Shown in pieces: positions 36,686 through 46,019 of a DNA stretch of 64,000 nucleotides (positions are counted from its first letter, which is position 1; each line of letters opens with the position of its first letter). The translations under genes and the position numbers were made by a program. The notes beneath the pieces are model-generated. The model had not been told where the DNA came from, did no database searches, and saw only the letters and a program-made list of their open reading frames with translations. The DNA is from an uncultured Roseovarius sp. (lineage in GTDB: Bacteria > Pseudomonadota > Alphaproteobacteria > Rhodobacterales > Rhodobacteraceae): the NCBI GenBank assembly GCA_951812895.1, contig OX638333.1:2770001-2834000 (forward strand), in the 5' to 3' direction.

Positions 36686-37630
36686 TCACGCTGCAGCCAA
36701 CAGGGCTCGCCCGATTTTCTCGACATGGACATAATCGGTGCCGCAACACCCGCCAAAAACATTCATTGTCGGATGTGCCGCCCTGATATTAACGTATTGG
36801 CACGCCAATTCATCGGGGTCACCCTCTTCAAGATGCCCCAACTGGCACAAGGTACCATGATCCAAGGACGACGCGTTGGCCCGAAGCCCACGGATACGGT
36901 TCGCCCAAGGCTCGCTGGCCAGTGCAGGGCCAAAATCGACCGGATGCGAGCAGTTGATCATGTAATAGGCTGGCGCGTTTGACGTTGCGGCATCAACCAT
37001 TTCAATCGCTTGTTTAAGCGTTTCACCGCTACGAAGTTTGCGGTCTTTCTCAATCGTAAAGGAAATAACCGACGGGATGCCTGCTTGGGCTGAAGCCTTG
37101 GCAATACCAATCGCCTCGTTTGTTGTGTTCAGGGTTAGTGCTGTGACGATATCTGCCCCGGCGGCTTTGAAGGTATCAATCTGTTCACTATGGTAGGCTT
37201 GTGCACCCTCTGGAGTTAGGTCTTGGTTCGTTTGATAGGCGTCACCCTTCGGCCCGATGCAGCCACTGATAACGGAGTTTTCCGCTGTCAAACCAGAGAC
37301 TGCGGCGCACTCGCGGTAAAGCTCGAAGCATTTGTGGTTCATTTCATCCCGGGCATTAGCAGAGTATCCAAGCAACGCACCCCAATCCCGACTTGCGCGA
37401 TAAGTCAGGCTGTCGAAGATGAAGGGCGTTCCGAGTTTCACGGCGATATTGGCGAAGGCCAGGTAGTATTCCCGCAGCGCTGCGGCTGATCGTTGGTCGT
37501 TCAGCAGATGAAATGCGCTAAATTCAGGAAGCTCAAAGCCACGCTTATACAAAAGCCAAGTCTCGGTTCCGCCATCGGTTAAGAAAATGTCGTCCGTCTG
37601 ATGTGGCAATCGGGGTGTAGGTTGGGTCAT
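36686..37630 (-). CDS. homocysteine S-methyltransferase family protein
   Basis: A 314-residue TIM-barrel methyltransferase. The N-terminus ILFLTDGGTETWLLY-like segment (here DIFLTDGGTETWLLYKRG) and the zinc-binding Cys residues, one in YYMINCSHP and two in FGGCCGTD near the C-terminus, are intact. Family members move a methyl group from a donor such as S-methylmethionine, betaine or dimethylsulfonio compounds to homocysteine. The donor here is unknown. It is the second gene of an operon with the FAD oxidase upstream, divergent from a GlxA-type regulator. Confidence 0.88.
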   Translation of the reverse strand: MTQPTPRLPHQTDDIFLTDGGTETWLLYKRGFELPEFSAFHLLNDQRSAAALREYYLAFANIAVKLGTPFIFDSLTYRASRDWGALLGYSANARDEMNHKCFELYRECAAVSGLTAENSVISGCIGPKGDAYQTNQDLTPEGAQAYHSEQIDTFKAAGADIVTALTLNTTNEAIGIAKASAQAGIPSVISFTIEKDRKLRSGETLKQAIEMVDAATSNAPAYYMINCSHPVDFGPALASEPWANRIRGLRANASSLDHGTLCQLGHLEEGDPDELACQYVNIRAAHPTMNVFGGCCGTDYVHVEKIGRALLAAA

Positions 37631-37661
37631 ATCGTGCTCCTATCAATATGCTGCGCTATTC

Positions 37662-39065
37662 CTATGCCTCAGGTGCAATGTTTTGATTGAAGCGGAACCG
37701 GTTTTGCGGGTCGTATTTGGTCTTTATCTCGACAAGTCGCTTATAGTTCGTGCCGAAACTTGTCTGCGTCAGTTCCGCGTTGTCCTCGCCATGACCCGCA
37801 AAGTTAAGGTAGGCACGCCCATGATGGCCAAAGCGTTCGGAATTGGACCAGCCGTCACGTGACCAGGCGATGTTGGCGGCATCGTCTGCCGGGTCTGACC
37901 AAATTCCATCAAGCGAATACATCCAGCCAAACGAACGATCGCCAAATGCGGTGGTGTCGGCGGCGACCCTTGCTGTTGCGCCGCCAAAATTCCAAAGCGA
38001 TGAAATCGAATTGTCTGATGGGGCCGCCAATGCATTGGAAATCGCCAGATCGATCATTTCGTCTGACAATTCGCTGAGATATCGCGCCTTCCAATAACAC
38101 CGGAAATCTCCGGCGGGGACCAGAGTATCAAACAACTGCTGCACATCGCAGTAGTTCATCCGTCCGGAAAAATCCGTCGACAATTCGCCAAGTTCACGAA
38201 GGGGTTGGGTCAGCGCTTCGCCCTCGGCGGCGTCTCCGTTGTAAATGCATGCAAGGGTAAAGACCCGTTTGCCCCAGTGTTCCTCAGGAAAATCTTCGCC
38301 GCCTGCGGTTGAAAATTCGCACAGTGAACCAACCTTGTCCCCGTGTTTAGCTAAAAAATCTCGCCAGGCCCGGATTGGTTCTGGACCGTTTTCCACCAAG
38401 TATATTGGGGCGGTAAACATAACTTCTGGGCCTATAGGATGAAGAGAAAATTCAAAATTAACAACGACGCCAAAATTGCCGCCGCCACCTTGGAGCGCCC
38501 ACAATAGATCTGGGTTTTCGTCAGTGCTGGCGCGCACCAATGACCCGTCAGCCGTCACCACATCAGCCGCGACCAGGTTATCGATGGAAAGCCCGTGTTT
38601 GGCACGCAGCCAGCCAATGCCGCCAGACAACGTAAGTCCAGCCACACCGGTATCAGAAATCAAACCACCCGGCGTGGCGAGCCCATGTTCTTGTGTTGCC
38701 GAATCTACATCGCGCCACAATGCGCCGCCTTGAACATTGGCTAAACGAGCGGTTGCGTCGACTTCTACACCGCGCATCCCAGAAAGGTTGATCATCACGC
38801 CGCCGTCACACACCGCGTGCCCTGCTACGTTGTGACCGCCGCCCTTAATCGCAATCGGCAAATCTTGGGCAACGGCGAGCTTCACAGCCGCTTGGACATC
38901 GGATGCCGATTTGCATTGGGCAATGACAGCAGGGCGGCGATCTATCATCGCATTCCAAACCGCACGCGCGCCATCAAACCGGTTATCATCCGGGCCTATC
39001 AGATTACCACTAAACTCAAGTGAGAGCGCATCTAACATGTTGGAAAAGTCGTTCATCGTAGTCAC
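37662..39065 (-). CDS. FAD-linked oxidase (berberine-bridge-type)
   Basis: A 467-residue flavoprotein. The PCMH-type FAD domain shows DLPIAIKGGGHNVAGHAVCDGG, where the GGGHN His is the usual covalent FAD attachment, then LATPGGLISDTGVAGLTLSG. The second site where bicovalent members have Cys is not Cys here. The C-terminal BBE segment (YKRLVEIKTKYDPQNRFRFNQNI) is present. The substrate is unknown; relatives oxidise sugars, alkaloids or other alcohols and amines. It is 31 bases upstream of the methyltransferase gene, in one operon. Confidence 0.88.
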   Translation of the reverse strand: MTTMNDFSNMLDALSLEFSGNLIGPDDNRFDGARAVWNAMIDRRPAVIAQCKSASDVQAAVKLAVAQDLPIAIKGGGHNVAGHAVCDGGVMINLSGMRGVEVDATARLANVQGGALWRDVDSATQEHGLATPGGLISDTGVAGLTLSGGIGWLRAKHGLSIDNLVAADVVTADGSLVRASTDENPDLLWALQGGGGNFGVVVNFEFSLHPIGPEVMFTAPIYLVENGPEPIRAWRDFLAKHGDKVGSLCEFSTAGGEDFPEEHWGKRVFTLACIYNGDAAEGEALTQPLRELGELSTDFSGRMNYCDVQQLFDTLVPAGDFRCYWKARYLSELSDEMIDLAISNALAAPSDNSISSLWNFGGATARVAADTTAFGDRSFGWMYSLDGIWSDPADDAANIAWSRDGWSNSERFGHHGRAYLNFAGHGEDNAELTQTSFGTNYKRLVEIKTKYDPQNRFRFNQNIAPEA

Positions 39066-39200
39066 CCCTTTTGATTTCTTTTCAGGCTAACCCAACGCCT
39101 CATATCGCAAGAAGTGGCAATATGGACGCCGCCAAGGCATACTGGACATATGACCACGGCAAACGTGTCAAAACCGTGCTGAAATAGACAGGAGGCCCTG

Positions 39201-40241
39201 ATGAGCCGCGAAAAGAACCCCCTGATTGTGTTGCTGGCAGCGCCAGAAACCTCGGCCTCAGTATTATACGGGTTGTACGATGTGCTGGCCTCGGTTGGGG
39301 CTGTCTATTCTGACATGTTGGCCGGAACACCGGGAAATGAAGTTTTGGATATCAAGATTGCCTCTGCGGACGGAAAACCATTTCACTGTCTGGGCAATAT
39401 TCCAGTTGAGCCGCATATGGCGACCGACGACGAGGCCACGCCTGACGCTGTTGTTGTTTGCGATATGTATACCTCGATTTATGACGTCCCAAAGGGGCGC
39501 TATCCGCGCGAAATTGCGTGGCTGCGGAAAGTTCATGACAAGGGCGCGCTTGTAACTTCTGTCTGTTCAGGTTCGCTCTTGCTTGCCGAAGGTGGAATGC
39601 TGGATGGCCGAGAGGCAACAGCCCATTGGGCATATCGTGACATGTTTCAGCGCCACTATCCCCAAATTTCCTTTCGCAACGAAAGCATCTTGTGCTTAAC
39701 AGAAGAAGCTGACGGGATTGTAACAGCGGGAGGCGTAAGCGCGTGGCATGATCTTACTGTTTATCTGATTGCCAAGCTTTGCGGATACCAGCACGCTATT
39801 GAAACCGCGAAAGTGTTCTTGATAAGCGGGCATTCTGAAGGACAATCCCCCTATGCCGTGATGACCCGACCAATGGAAACCTCCGATGCGCAAATATCCG
39901 ACTGCCAGACATGGATTGCCGAAAACTACGAGGTTGCCAAGCCGGTCGAACAAATGGTGGCGCGTTCTGGCCTGAATGCCCGAACATTTTCCCGCCGGTT
40001 CAAGGCGGCGACGGGATTTGCACCGATAGAGTATGTGCAAGCCCTTCGGATTGAAGAGGCCAAGCAGATGTTAGAAACTGATGCGCACTTGGTCGATGAG
40101 GTTGGCGTATTGGTTGGTTATGAAGATCCCGCATCGTTCAGAAGAGTGTTCAAACGTGGAGTTGGCCTGTCTCCTGCCGCTTATAGGAAAAAATTTCAGC
40201 GTATTTCACAGATAGCCAAACCTATGACCGTAAATGCCTAG
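39201..40241 (+). CDS. GlxA-type transcriptional regulator (DJ-1/PfpI plus AraC)
   Basis: A 346-residue regulator. Residues 8-190 form a DJ-1/PfpI-like sensor with the conserved Cys elbow (LVTSVCSGSLLLAEGGMLDG and ATAHW). The C-terminal AraC/XylS domain has two helix-turn-helices (VEQMVARSGLNARTFSRRFK and VDEVGVLVGYEDPASFRRVF). GlxA-like regulators often activate quaternary-amine or amino-acid catabolic genes. It is divergent from the FAD oxidase/methyltransferase operon over 135 bases, so control of that operon is the natural inference. Confidence 0.9.
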   Translation: MSREKNPLIVLLAAPETSASVLYGLYDVLASVGAVYSDMLAGTPGNEVLDIKIASADGKPFHCLGNIPVEPHMATDDEATPDAVVVCDMYTSIYDVPKGRYPREIAWLRKVHDKGALVTSVCSGSLLLAEGGMLDGREATAHWAYRDMFQRHYPQISFRNESILCLTEEADGIVTAGGVSAWHDLTVYLIAKLCGYQHAIETAKVFLISGHSEGQSPYAVMTRPMETSDAQISDCQTWIAENYEVAKPVEQMVARSGLNARTFSRRFKAATGFAPIEYVQALRIEEAKQMLETDAHLVDEVGVLVGYEDPASFRRVFKRGVGLSPAAYRKKFQRISQIAKPMTVNA

Positions 40242-40502
40242 ACAAATTCAGGATCTATCTTGAGAAATCTTGTAACCAGCTCATGAAAAGGTCGTTCACT
40301 GGAGCGGACATTCACGTAACTGCAGCGAAAGCTCACTTCGTCCCGCAGACCGTGAGTTCGACTGGCTCTCGTTTTCGCGCTCGCAGCGAATGTCTCCTCT
40401 GACGGGCCGCAGCGCAGCGAACGACTGACCTGCTCAAGGTCGGTATGGGCCGTTCGAAAACAAAAGTTGTGTGATAAAGGCATTAGAATTCGCGCTAACT
40501 CG

Positions 40503-40814
40503 TCAAGATGTCGTAACTTCGTAAAAACTGACAATGAAATCATCTGTGTAGTTGTCGCAAAACTCGACAAATTCTAGGTGCATCGGATTGACGCGATACG
40601 CGTTCATATTGGGCACGTTGTCGAAGACGGCGAGCAAAACCCAATTGTAACCGCCGTCGGTCGTGGCCATGTTCGCGGCAAATTGGTAGTCGCGGACTTC
40701 TGTGATCTCCTCTCGAATCCGATCGACATATTGCATGATTTTCTGAATGGCCTCGTCATCAGCGGCCTGATTCAGTTTGAAAAGAACGTTCCGGTAGATC
40801 ATTGATTGGCTCAT
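40503..40814 (-). CDS. Dabb-domain (stress-responsive A/B barrel) protein
   Basis: A 103-residue protein of the dimeric alpha-beta barrel (Dabb) type: MIYRNVLFKLNQAADDEAI, helix, VRDYQFAANMATTDGGYNWV, LLAVFDNVPNMNAYRVNPMH, LEFVEFCDNYTDDFIVSFYE. Such small proteins include enzymes and ligand binders; the role is not readable. It lies 36 bases after the reductase-like gene on the same strand, so likely in one operon with it and under the divergent LysR regulator. Confidence 0.75.
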   Translation of the reverse strand: MSQSMIYRNVLFKLNQAADDEAIQKIMQYVDRIREEITEVRDYQFAANMATTDGGYNWVLLAVFDNVPNMNAYRVNPMHLEFVEFCDNYTDDFIVSFYEVTTS

Positions 40815-40850
40815 TGTTTCGAATTCCCCGAGATCATTGCCTCTCGAAAG

Positions 40851-41870
40851 TCAAAAGGATTTCGCAGGCAGCATTGGCGGCATCTGATCGGTTGTGATCA
40901 ACCCTGCAGGCGCAGCGAGTACGTAGGGAATGCGGTTAACAACGCTCGAGGCGGTCGCATGGCCTGTGTCAATCCCCGACAGCACCATTTCCGCTTGCGG
41001 TTCGCCGTCTATCTGCCACTTCAACCCTTCAGCTTCTCCATCTGCCGCAAGACGGAGATCAATTTCGGCGGTTGCAGAAATACCTTCAGCGGTCTCAATG
41101 GAAATAACGGTGCGCATCCCGACACAAAGCCCGGGCTGGATGTCCCGCCCAAGCGCCCTGCTATGCATGACTTCGTCCGATTTCACTGGTTTCTGATGCT
41201 CGTTTAAGGACGTGATTGTAAGCCTGAGTGACTCAACCACCTGAACCAGAAAAATCCGATAGATCGACCGCCCGGTCTGCGCATCATCCACGGTTGCCGG
41301 ATCCTTGCCGATGTTGACCATCCCCGCGACTTCTGCACCGAACCTGTCGGCATTCGTCAGGCTGCTGTGGTACAGGCTACGCAGGCCGGTACAGGGGCCG
41401 ATCAAAGTTCTCAGCGTCCAGTTCCTGTAGGTATCCCACAACCCGCCTCCGGTTACGGTGACGCCATTTGCCTTGGCAATGGCATTCAATTCCTCTGCCT
41501 GTTTCGGATCGACAGCTTTGGGGTAGGAGCTTTCTGCACCAACGCAGATCAAGTTGTACCCCGCTTCCATCAGCCGGCGGTGATATGGTAAGTTGTGTGC
41601 CAGGCGATCATTGATCGCCAGCACCGCTACATCAGCAAATACAGACGAAAGATCAGTCTCTTCCGCCTCTCGGATCAAGCACCCATCCAAGGCCCTTGTC
41701 CCGGTTAGGGCGCCGAGGTCCTGACCGACCTTACCACCGGCGCGATTGACGGCGATGACGGGCCAGCCATATCCGGCAACGATGCGAGCAACAGTCTGTC
41801 CGACATTGCCAACCCCGTAGATAAGGACACCTTTGGGGTTATTGGAGGGTCGCTGAATCATCAATTCCAT
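40851..41870 (-). CDS. DapB-like NAD(P)-dependent dehydrogenase
   Basis: A 339-residue protein with a Rossmann motif GVLIYGVGNVGQTVARIV at residues 14-31 and the layout of dihydrodipicolinate-reductase-like proteins such as 2,4-diaminopentanoate dehydrogenase (ADVAVLAINDRLAHNLPYH, YNLICVGAESSYP, NGVTVTGGGLWDTYRN). An oxidative deamination or imine reduction is plausible, but the substrate is unknown. ATG at 41870 or the third codon downstream at 41861 could be used; GAGG lies before the latter. Divergent from the LysR gene. Confidence 0.75.
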   Translation of the reverse strand: MELMIQRPSNNPKGVLIYGVGNVGQTVARIVAGYGWPVIAVNRAGGKVGQDLGALTGTRALDGCLIREAEETDLSSVFADVAVLAINDRLAHNLPYHRRLMEAGYNLICVGAESSYPKAVDPKQAEELNAIAKANGVTVTGGGLWDTYRNWTLRTLIGPCTGLRSLYHSSLTNADRFGAEVAGMVNIGKDPATVDDAQTGRSIYRIFLVQVVESLRLTITSLNEHQKPVKSDEVMHSRALGRDIQPGLCVGMRTVISIETAEGISATAEIDLRLAADGEAEGLKWQIDGEPQAEMVLSGIDTGHATASSVVNRIPYVLAAPAGLITTDQMPPMLPAKSF

Positions 41871-41980
41871 ACCTCAACTTCACCTTCTTCACTTCCATTT
41901 GATGGTTAGTCAGCGCTGGAGGTGTTGCAACGCAAATGATCTCAGGGTTAGCATCAGGAAATATAAGCCTAAGGGGACGG

Positions 41981-42868
41981 ATGAAGTTACCACCTTTAAA
42001 TGCTCTGCGCGCGTTCGAGGCCGCGGCTCGGCTCGGTAGTTTTGCCGCAGCAGCAAGCGAATTAAACGTGTCCGCCGGGGCCGTCAGCAGACATATTAAG
42101 CTGTTGGAGGCAAATCTGGGTGTAGGGTTATTTATTCGGCTTCCCCAAGGTGTTCACATAACCGATGCCGGTTTGCACCTGGCGAAAGACCTGTCGTCTG
42201 CATTCGAAGCCATTTCAGAAGCAGCGCAGGCGTGCCAGCAGCTGCCGACAAAACTCAGGCTGATCGCATCGCCCACTTTTGCCAACAGGCGCCTGATCCC
42301 CCGGCTGAGAGACTTTACAAGCGCACATCCCGAAATTGATGTCTCGGTGGGCGTCTTTCTTTGCGACCTCAATGAGATTACCAGCAGGGACTACGATTGT
42401 GGTGTTGTGACCATCGGCGACAGCGAATGGCCAGTAGGGTGGGTTGCTGTCAAAGTGTCCAGTGAAGAATTGGTACCGGTCTGTTCGCCCTCAGTGCTGG
42501 AGGGTCGCGCATCTCCGCATCATCCAACAATCCTGCACGAATTGCCTTTGCTTCCCCTGGCCAATTGCCCGCAGGACTGGCCACTGTGGATAGAAGCCAA
42601 TGCCGTTGACGCGAAACTCGCTCTCATGAGTGAAACAGCGCTGGAAACAGGCGAAATGGCAATTCGAGCGGCAGTAGAGGGCCTCGGTGTCATCATCATG
42701 GACCGTTATCTAATAGAACCGGAGCTCCAAAACGGCACTCTTGTCGAGTTGTTCCCGAATGCCGTTCCCGTCGAAAATGGCTACTATTTTATCTGTGACG
42801 AAAAGCACAACGATGAGCATGCTGTAGCCGCGTTCCGCGATTGGGTAGTATCAACTTTCGGAATATAG
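41981..42868 (+). CDS. LysR family transcriptional regulator (GcvA-like)
   Basis: A 295-residue regulator starting MKLPPLNALRAFEAAARLGS with the helix-turn-helix SELNVSAGAVSRHIKLLEAN in residues 30-55, typical of GcvA/AmpR-like LysR proteins. The rest is the two-lobed effector-binding domain. The ATG at 41981 is preceded by AAGGGG; an upstream in-frame start adds 15 residues of no family character. Divergent from the dehydrogenase/Dabb operon by 110 bases, which it probably controls. Confidence 0.9.
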   Translation: MKLPPLNALRAFEAAARLGSFAAAASELNVSAGAVSRHIKLLEANLGVGLFIRLPQGVHITDAGLHLAKDLSSAFEAISEAAQACQQLPTKLRLIASPTFANRRLIPRLRDFTSAHPEIDVSVGVFLCDLNEITSRDYDCGVVTIGDSEWPVGWVAVKVSSEELVPVCSPSVLEGRASPHHPTILHELPLLPLANCPQDWPLWIEANAVDAKLALMSETALETGEMAIRAAVEGLGVIIMDRYLIEPELQNGTLVELFPNAVPVENGYYFICDEKHNDEHAVAAFRDWVVSTFGI

Positions 42869-43261
42869 ATTAAGGCAAGTTGTCTGAAGACAAGTTAACC
42901 TTCCAACTGAGGGCTCACTAAATTGCTGATTTGTACGGTCAATTCACCGAAGTAGTGCGCTCCGTGAATGTCCGGTTTGGCGCATGCAGCGCGGCGCTAC
43001 TATTGTCAATCGAATGTCCGCAATGGGCCGTCTTCGATAGCCGCTGGCGTGGCTCAGCACAGGAATGCTGCGTGTGCTCCGATGGCGGCAGTGAGCCCTT
43101 TTCTACCAATGCTGCACGATGTTAGAAATGACGCTGTTTGACGCAAAGCTGTCATTGAACCTCAAAAGATTATGTTCAAAAGCATGGAGTTACTCGGGCA
43201 TTTCTTTAAGGTTCGGGCCAACAAGTGTGAACTGGCTTGGAAACTGGAAGTGCCAACAAAC
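42869..43261. other. intergenic, decayed sequence
   Basis: About 390 bases between LysR and pelF. It contains repeated AATGTCCG words (42968, 43014) that I associate with non-coding roseobacter islands. No gene supported. The pelF frame is open further upstream, so its start could lie inside this stretch. Confidence 0.4.
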
Positions 43262-44794
43262 ATGGAATTACCTCAAACAATTCCAAATCAAACAGAAACC
43301 GATATTTGTTTGATTCTCGAAGGGAGCTATCCGTACGTGTTCGGAGGTGTGTCGAGCTGGACGCAAGATTTGATCCTTGCGTGCTCTGAGTTTAAGTTCA
43401 GCCTGATCTCGATTCATCCCGCAGACGAGCGAGCGGAATGGCGTTATGAGCGGCCCGCAAACCTGTGTCAATTTGTCGACGCCAGCCTAGTGATCGGTGG
43501 CGAGACGAGTTGGGTGCTAAACGCCAAAGCTCAAGCCGAATTCACTGACTTGTTGTGCGATCTGGTCGTTCTGGGCCGGTCTGGGACTGTATCGGAACTT
43601 ATGCAGTTTCTTGATCGCCATGCCGGTCAACGCGACGTTGCCTCTTTGATTTCTGGCCCCTCCGTGTGGGGTGTGATCACCAGCATGTATGAACGTTTGA
43701 CGCCCGATGCTTCGTTTATTCAGTTTTTCTGGGGTTGGAGATCCTTTTTTACCGGGGTTTTCAACGCGTTGCGCACCCCGCTTCCAAGGGCAGAAACCTA
43801 TCATGCCATAACCACTGGCTTTGCGGGGCTAATGGCCGCCCGAGCGACGATTGAGACTGGTCGTCCGTCCCTTCTGACAGAGCATGGCATTTACACGAAT
43901 GAGCGTCGAATAGAGTTAATGCAGGCAGATTGGGTTTATGACCGCCATGCCGTTGCGCTGGAGGGATCGCAATCGGGACTGCCTGGTGACATCAGAGACT
44001 TTTGGATCAGTGGTTTCGAGAGCCTGGCGGGTATTTGCTATGACACGGTGTCGGAAGTGATTTCGCTCAGTGATGCAGGACGCAATGAACAGATCGCTTT
44101 GGGCGCCGATCCGGTACGCTGCCGGATCATCCCAAACGGCATCGATGCGACCAAGTTTGCAGATATTTCGCGCCACAGCGGGCCGCCCTGCGTGGCACTA
44201 ATCGGCCGGGTGGTATCAATAAAGGACATCGTTACCTTCCTCAAAGCAGTTGCCATACTCAAGAGGGACATACCGGATGTTTCCGCTCTCGTTGTGGGGC
44301 CTCAAGATGAAGAACCCGGTTATGCAGCTAAGTGTCACAAGGTTTGTCTTCAATTGGGCCTTAAGCAAAGCGTAAACTTCACCGGGCTGCAGCCAATTAA
44401 AGAAGTATTGGGCCGAATCGACCTTGCCGTATTGACCAGTACGAGCGAGTCTTTACCTCTTGTTTTGTTGGAGGCGGGCGCCGCCGGGATCGCCTGTATC
44501 GCAACGGATGTGGGGGCGTGCCGCGAGGTGATCGACGGGCGAGCGGATGAAGTTCCTGTGCTTGGTTCCGGCGGGCGCATAACCCGCCTCGCTGCACCGG
44601 AAGATACCGCAGCCGCGATGGTTGAGCTTTTGCAAAATCCCGAACTGCGTCTGGCTTGCGGCGCTGCGTTGCGGTCTCGCGTCAGCCAATATTATCAGGC
44701 TGGTGTGCTGCGCTCAGCGTATCTTGATCTTTATTCGAGCGTTCAAAGCCCTATTGTGGCGCAACCGGACAGGAAGACGATTTGGCAGGAATAG
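43262..44794 (+). CDS. pelF: PelF-like glycosyltransferase (GT4)
   Basis: A 510-residue cytoplasmic glycosyltransferase resembling PelF, which polymerises the Pel polysaccharide from UDP-sugars. The N-terminal hallmark is DICLILEGSYPYVFGGVSSW, then LLTEHGIYTNERRIEL in the middle. The GT4 C-terminal half has VALIGRVVSIKDIVTFLKAV and a nucleotide-sugar site TSTSESLPLVLLEAGAAG with the expected E-x7-E type spacing. The start is uncertain: ATG at 43262 fits the family, but the frame is open from 43172. It overlaps pelG by 13 bases. No other pel genes are present. Confidence 0.85.
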   Translation: MELPQTIPNQTETDICLILEGSYPYVFGGVSSWTQDLILACSEFKFSLISIHPADERAEWRYERPANLCQFVDASLVIGGETSWVLNAKAQAEFTDLLCDLVVLGRSGTVSELMQFLDRHAGQRDVASLISGPSVWGVITSMYERLTPDASFIQFFWGWRSFFTGVFNALRTPLPRAETYHAITTGFAGLMAARATIETGRPSLLTEHGIYTNERRIELMQADWVYDRHAVALEGSQSGLPGDIRDFWISGFESLAGICYDTVSEVISLSDAGRNEQIALGADPVRCRIIPNGIDATKFADISRHSGPPCVALIGRVVSIKDIVTFLKAVAILKRDIPDVSALVVGPQDEEPGYAAKCHKVCLQLGLKQSVNFTGLQPIKEVLGRIDLAVLTSTSESLPLVLLEAGAAGIACIATDVGACREVIDGRADEVPVLGSGGRITRLAAPEDTAAAMVELLQNPELRLACGAALRSRVSQYYQAGVLRSAYLDLYSSVQSPIVAQPDRKTIWQE

Positions 44795-45519
44795 GATTCA
44801 AGCTGGAGCGCATCATGCGTTCCAATCGTCTAAGTGACGCAGCAACCGCGCTTGGCTATGGCGTTTTGCTTGCCGCCGGACAGTGGCTGATTGCCGTTAT
44901 CGGCATCGCCATAATCAGCGTAATCGCAGCCGGGCGTTTAGACCTGGCTGTCATCATCGATTTCAGGATGGTCATCGTATTTGCCATGATGATTGCCATG
45001 ATTTCGGTAGCGCCAATTGCCTTGGTTGCAACACGACTCGTCTCGGATGCGCTGCATGCCCATGCTCCGCAAAACGTCCCTGGGCTGTGCTTGGGGCCTT
45101 TAGTAGCCGCATCAATTCTAGCGATCTGTCTGGGCACTTTCGTGTTCTTCGGGGTCATGAAGTTGGAATTGGAACAGGGCCTGGCCACATTGGTCATTCT
45201 TGTTCTTTTCGCACAGCTTTGGGTGCTTGCGGGATTTGCAGGCACGCTGCAGCAGATGGGATGGGTCATCTTTGCTTATCTGCTGGGCGGCATGGTCAGC
45301 ATCATCGGGGCCATCTGGGCGGGATTTGCTGACGGAAGCGCGACGCATATGGTTTTTGGGTACGCCACGGGGATAGCGATAACTGTCGCGCTGCTGCTCT
45401 GGCGTGTGATGCGGAGTTTCCCTTTTCCAGTCCCAATTCCACGCACTTCCGTATCCGACAAGCAGCTGACGGATGCTGTCACGATTATCTGCCCACCTTT
45501 GAAGTTACGGCGAAAGTAA
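44782..45519 (+). pseudogene. pelG: pelG, truncated after about 220 residues
   Basis: Starts MAGIGFKLERIMRSNRL (TTG at 44782, overlapping pelF), the PelG opening. PelG is a membrane transporter-like partner of PelF, normally about 450 residues with around 12 membrane segments. Here about six segments remain and the frame ends ...KQLTDAVTIICPPLKLRRK, a tail that is the antisense reading of a DUF3768 fragment on the other strand. The homologous part stops near 45440-45460, so the gene was cut by a recombination junction. Probably not functional. Confidence 0.75.
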
Positions 45520-45566
45520 TCATTGTGCTGCGCAATGATAGCTGCGCGTTCTTGGTCAAAATTCAT
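45455..45566 (-). pseudogene. DUF3768 protein, N-terminal fragment
   Basis: On the minus strand from ATG at 45566: MNFDQERAAIIAQHNDYFRR then NFKGGQIIVTASVSCLSDTE. This matches the opening of DUF3768 proteins common on alphaproteobacterial plasmids and islands (IRALND-FR---GGR---T-GV--L). After about 37 residues the similarity stops and the frame enters antisense pelG. Only the first third of the domain is left. Confidence 0.6.
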
Positions 45567-45860
45567 AGAATTTGTTGCGTTATTTGATAACGCCCAAGCT
45601 GACTGGATTGCCTGCTGGGCAACGCCTGCGGGACTGGAAGAGGAGGCTCGCTGTCAAGCCTGAAGCGCAGCGCAAAGGCTTTACAGAAGAGGGCGTCCAG
45701 TACAATGGCGAAGACCCGCGGCAAGACAGAACCACTTCTTGAATGCCACCCCTTGGGTGGGGGTGGCACCTTCAGAACCACAAAAACTCCGACGTCTGCC
45801 GGAGCTTTGTGGGTGCGCACATTTCGTGCTACACTATGGGTGTTGAGAAAGCGTGGGCTG
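45520..45860. other. spacer with hairpins
   Basis: About 340 bases. Holds the DUF3768 start region, a GCCACCCC/GGGGTGGC hairpin (45745-45767) and the terminator at 45782-45804. No other gene supported. Confidence 0.4.
45782..45804 (-). terminator. terminator of the 52-residue protein gene
   Basis: CTCCG (45787-45791) pairs with CGGAG (45800-45804); on the minus strand TTTTT follows. It lies 57 bases beyond the stop at 45861. Outer bases CCACAAA/TTTGTGG can extend the stem. Confidence 0.6.
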
Positions 45861-46019
45861 TTAGCTCGCGCTTTTGCCTTTCTTGCTCTGCTCAAGACCT
45901 TTGTAGAAAGCGCGACCGATGGTGCGCGCCAACAAGGTGACGGCATCGTCACGGGTCATCTTGCCCGCGTCCACTGCGTCAAGAACTTTGCTAACTTTGG
46001 TTATGTTGTGATTGGTCAT
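45861..46019 (-). CDS. 52-residue protein, unknown function
   Basis: MTNHNITKVSKVLDAVDAGK followed by MTRDDAVTLLARTIGRAFYK and a lysine-rich end GLEQSKKGKSAS. It reads as a compact helical protein: two amphipathic helices and a basic tail. There is no clear ribosome site before the ATG at 46019, but a terminator follows in the right place. I have seen similar short proteins only as hypotheticals on plasmids and islands, which is memory and not a search. Confidence 0.5.
   Translation of the reverse strand: MTNHNITKVSKVLDAVDAGKMTRDDAVTLLARTIGRAFYKGLEQSKKGKSAS

Noticed and set aside
36497-36982. A 161-codon plus-strand frame
   Set aside because: Mostly antisense to the end of the homocysteine methyltransferase gene; no domain.
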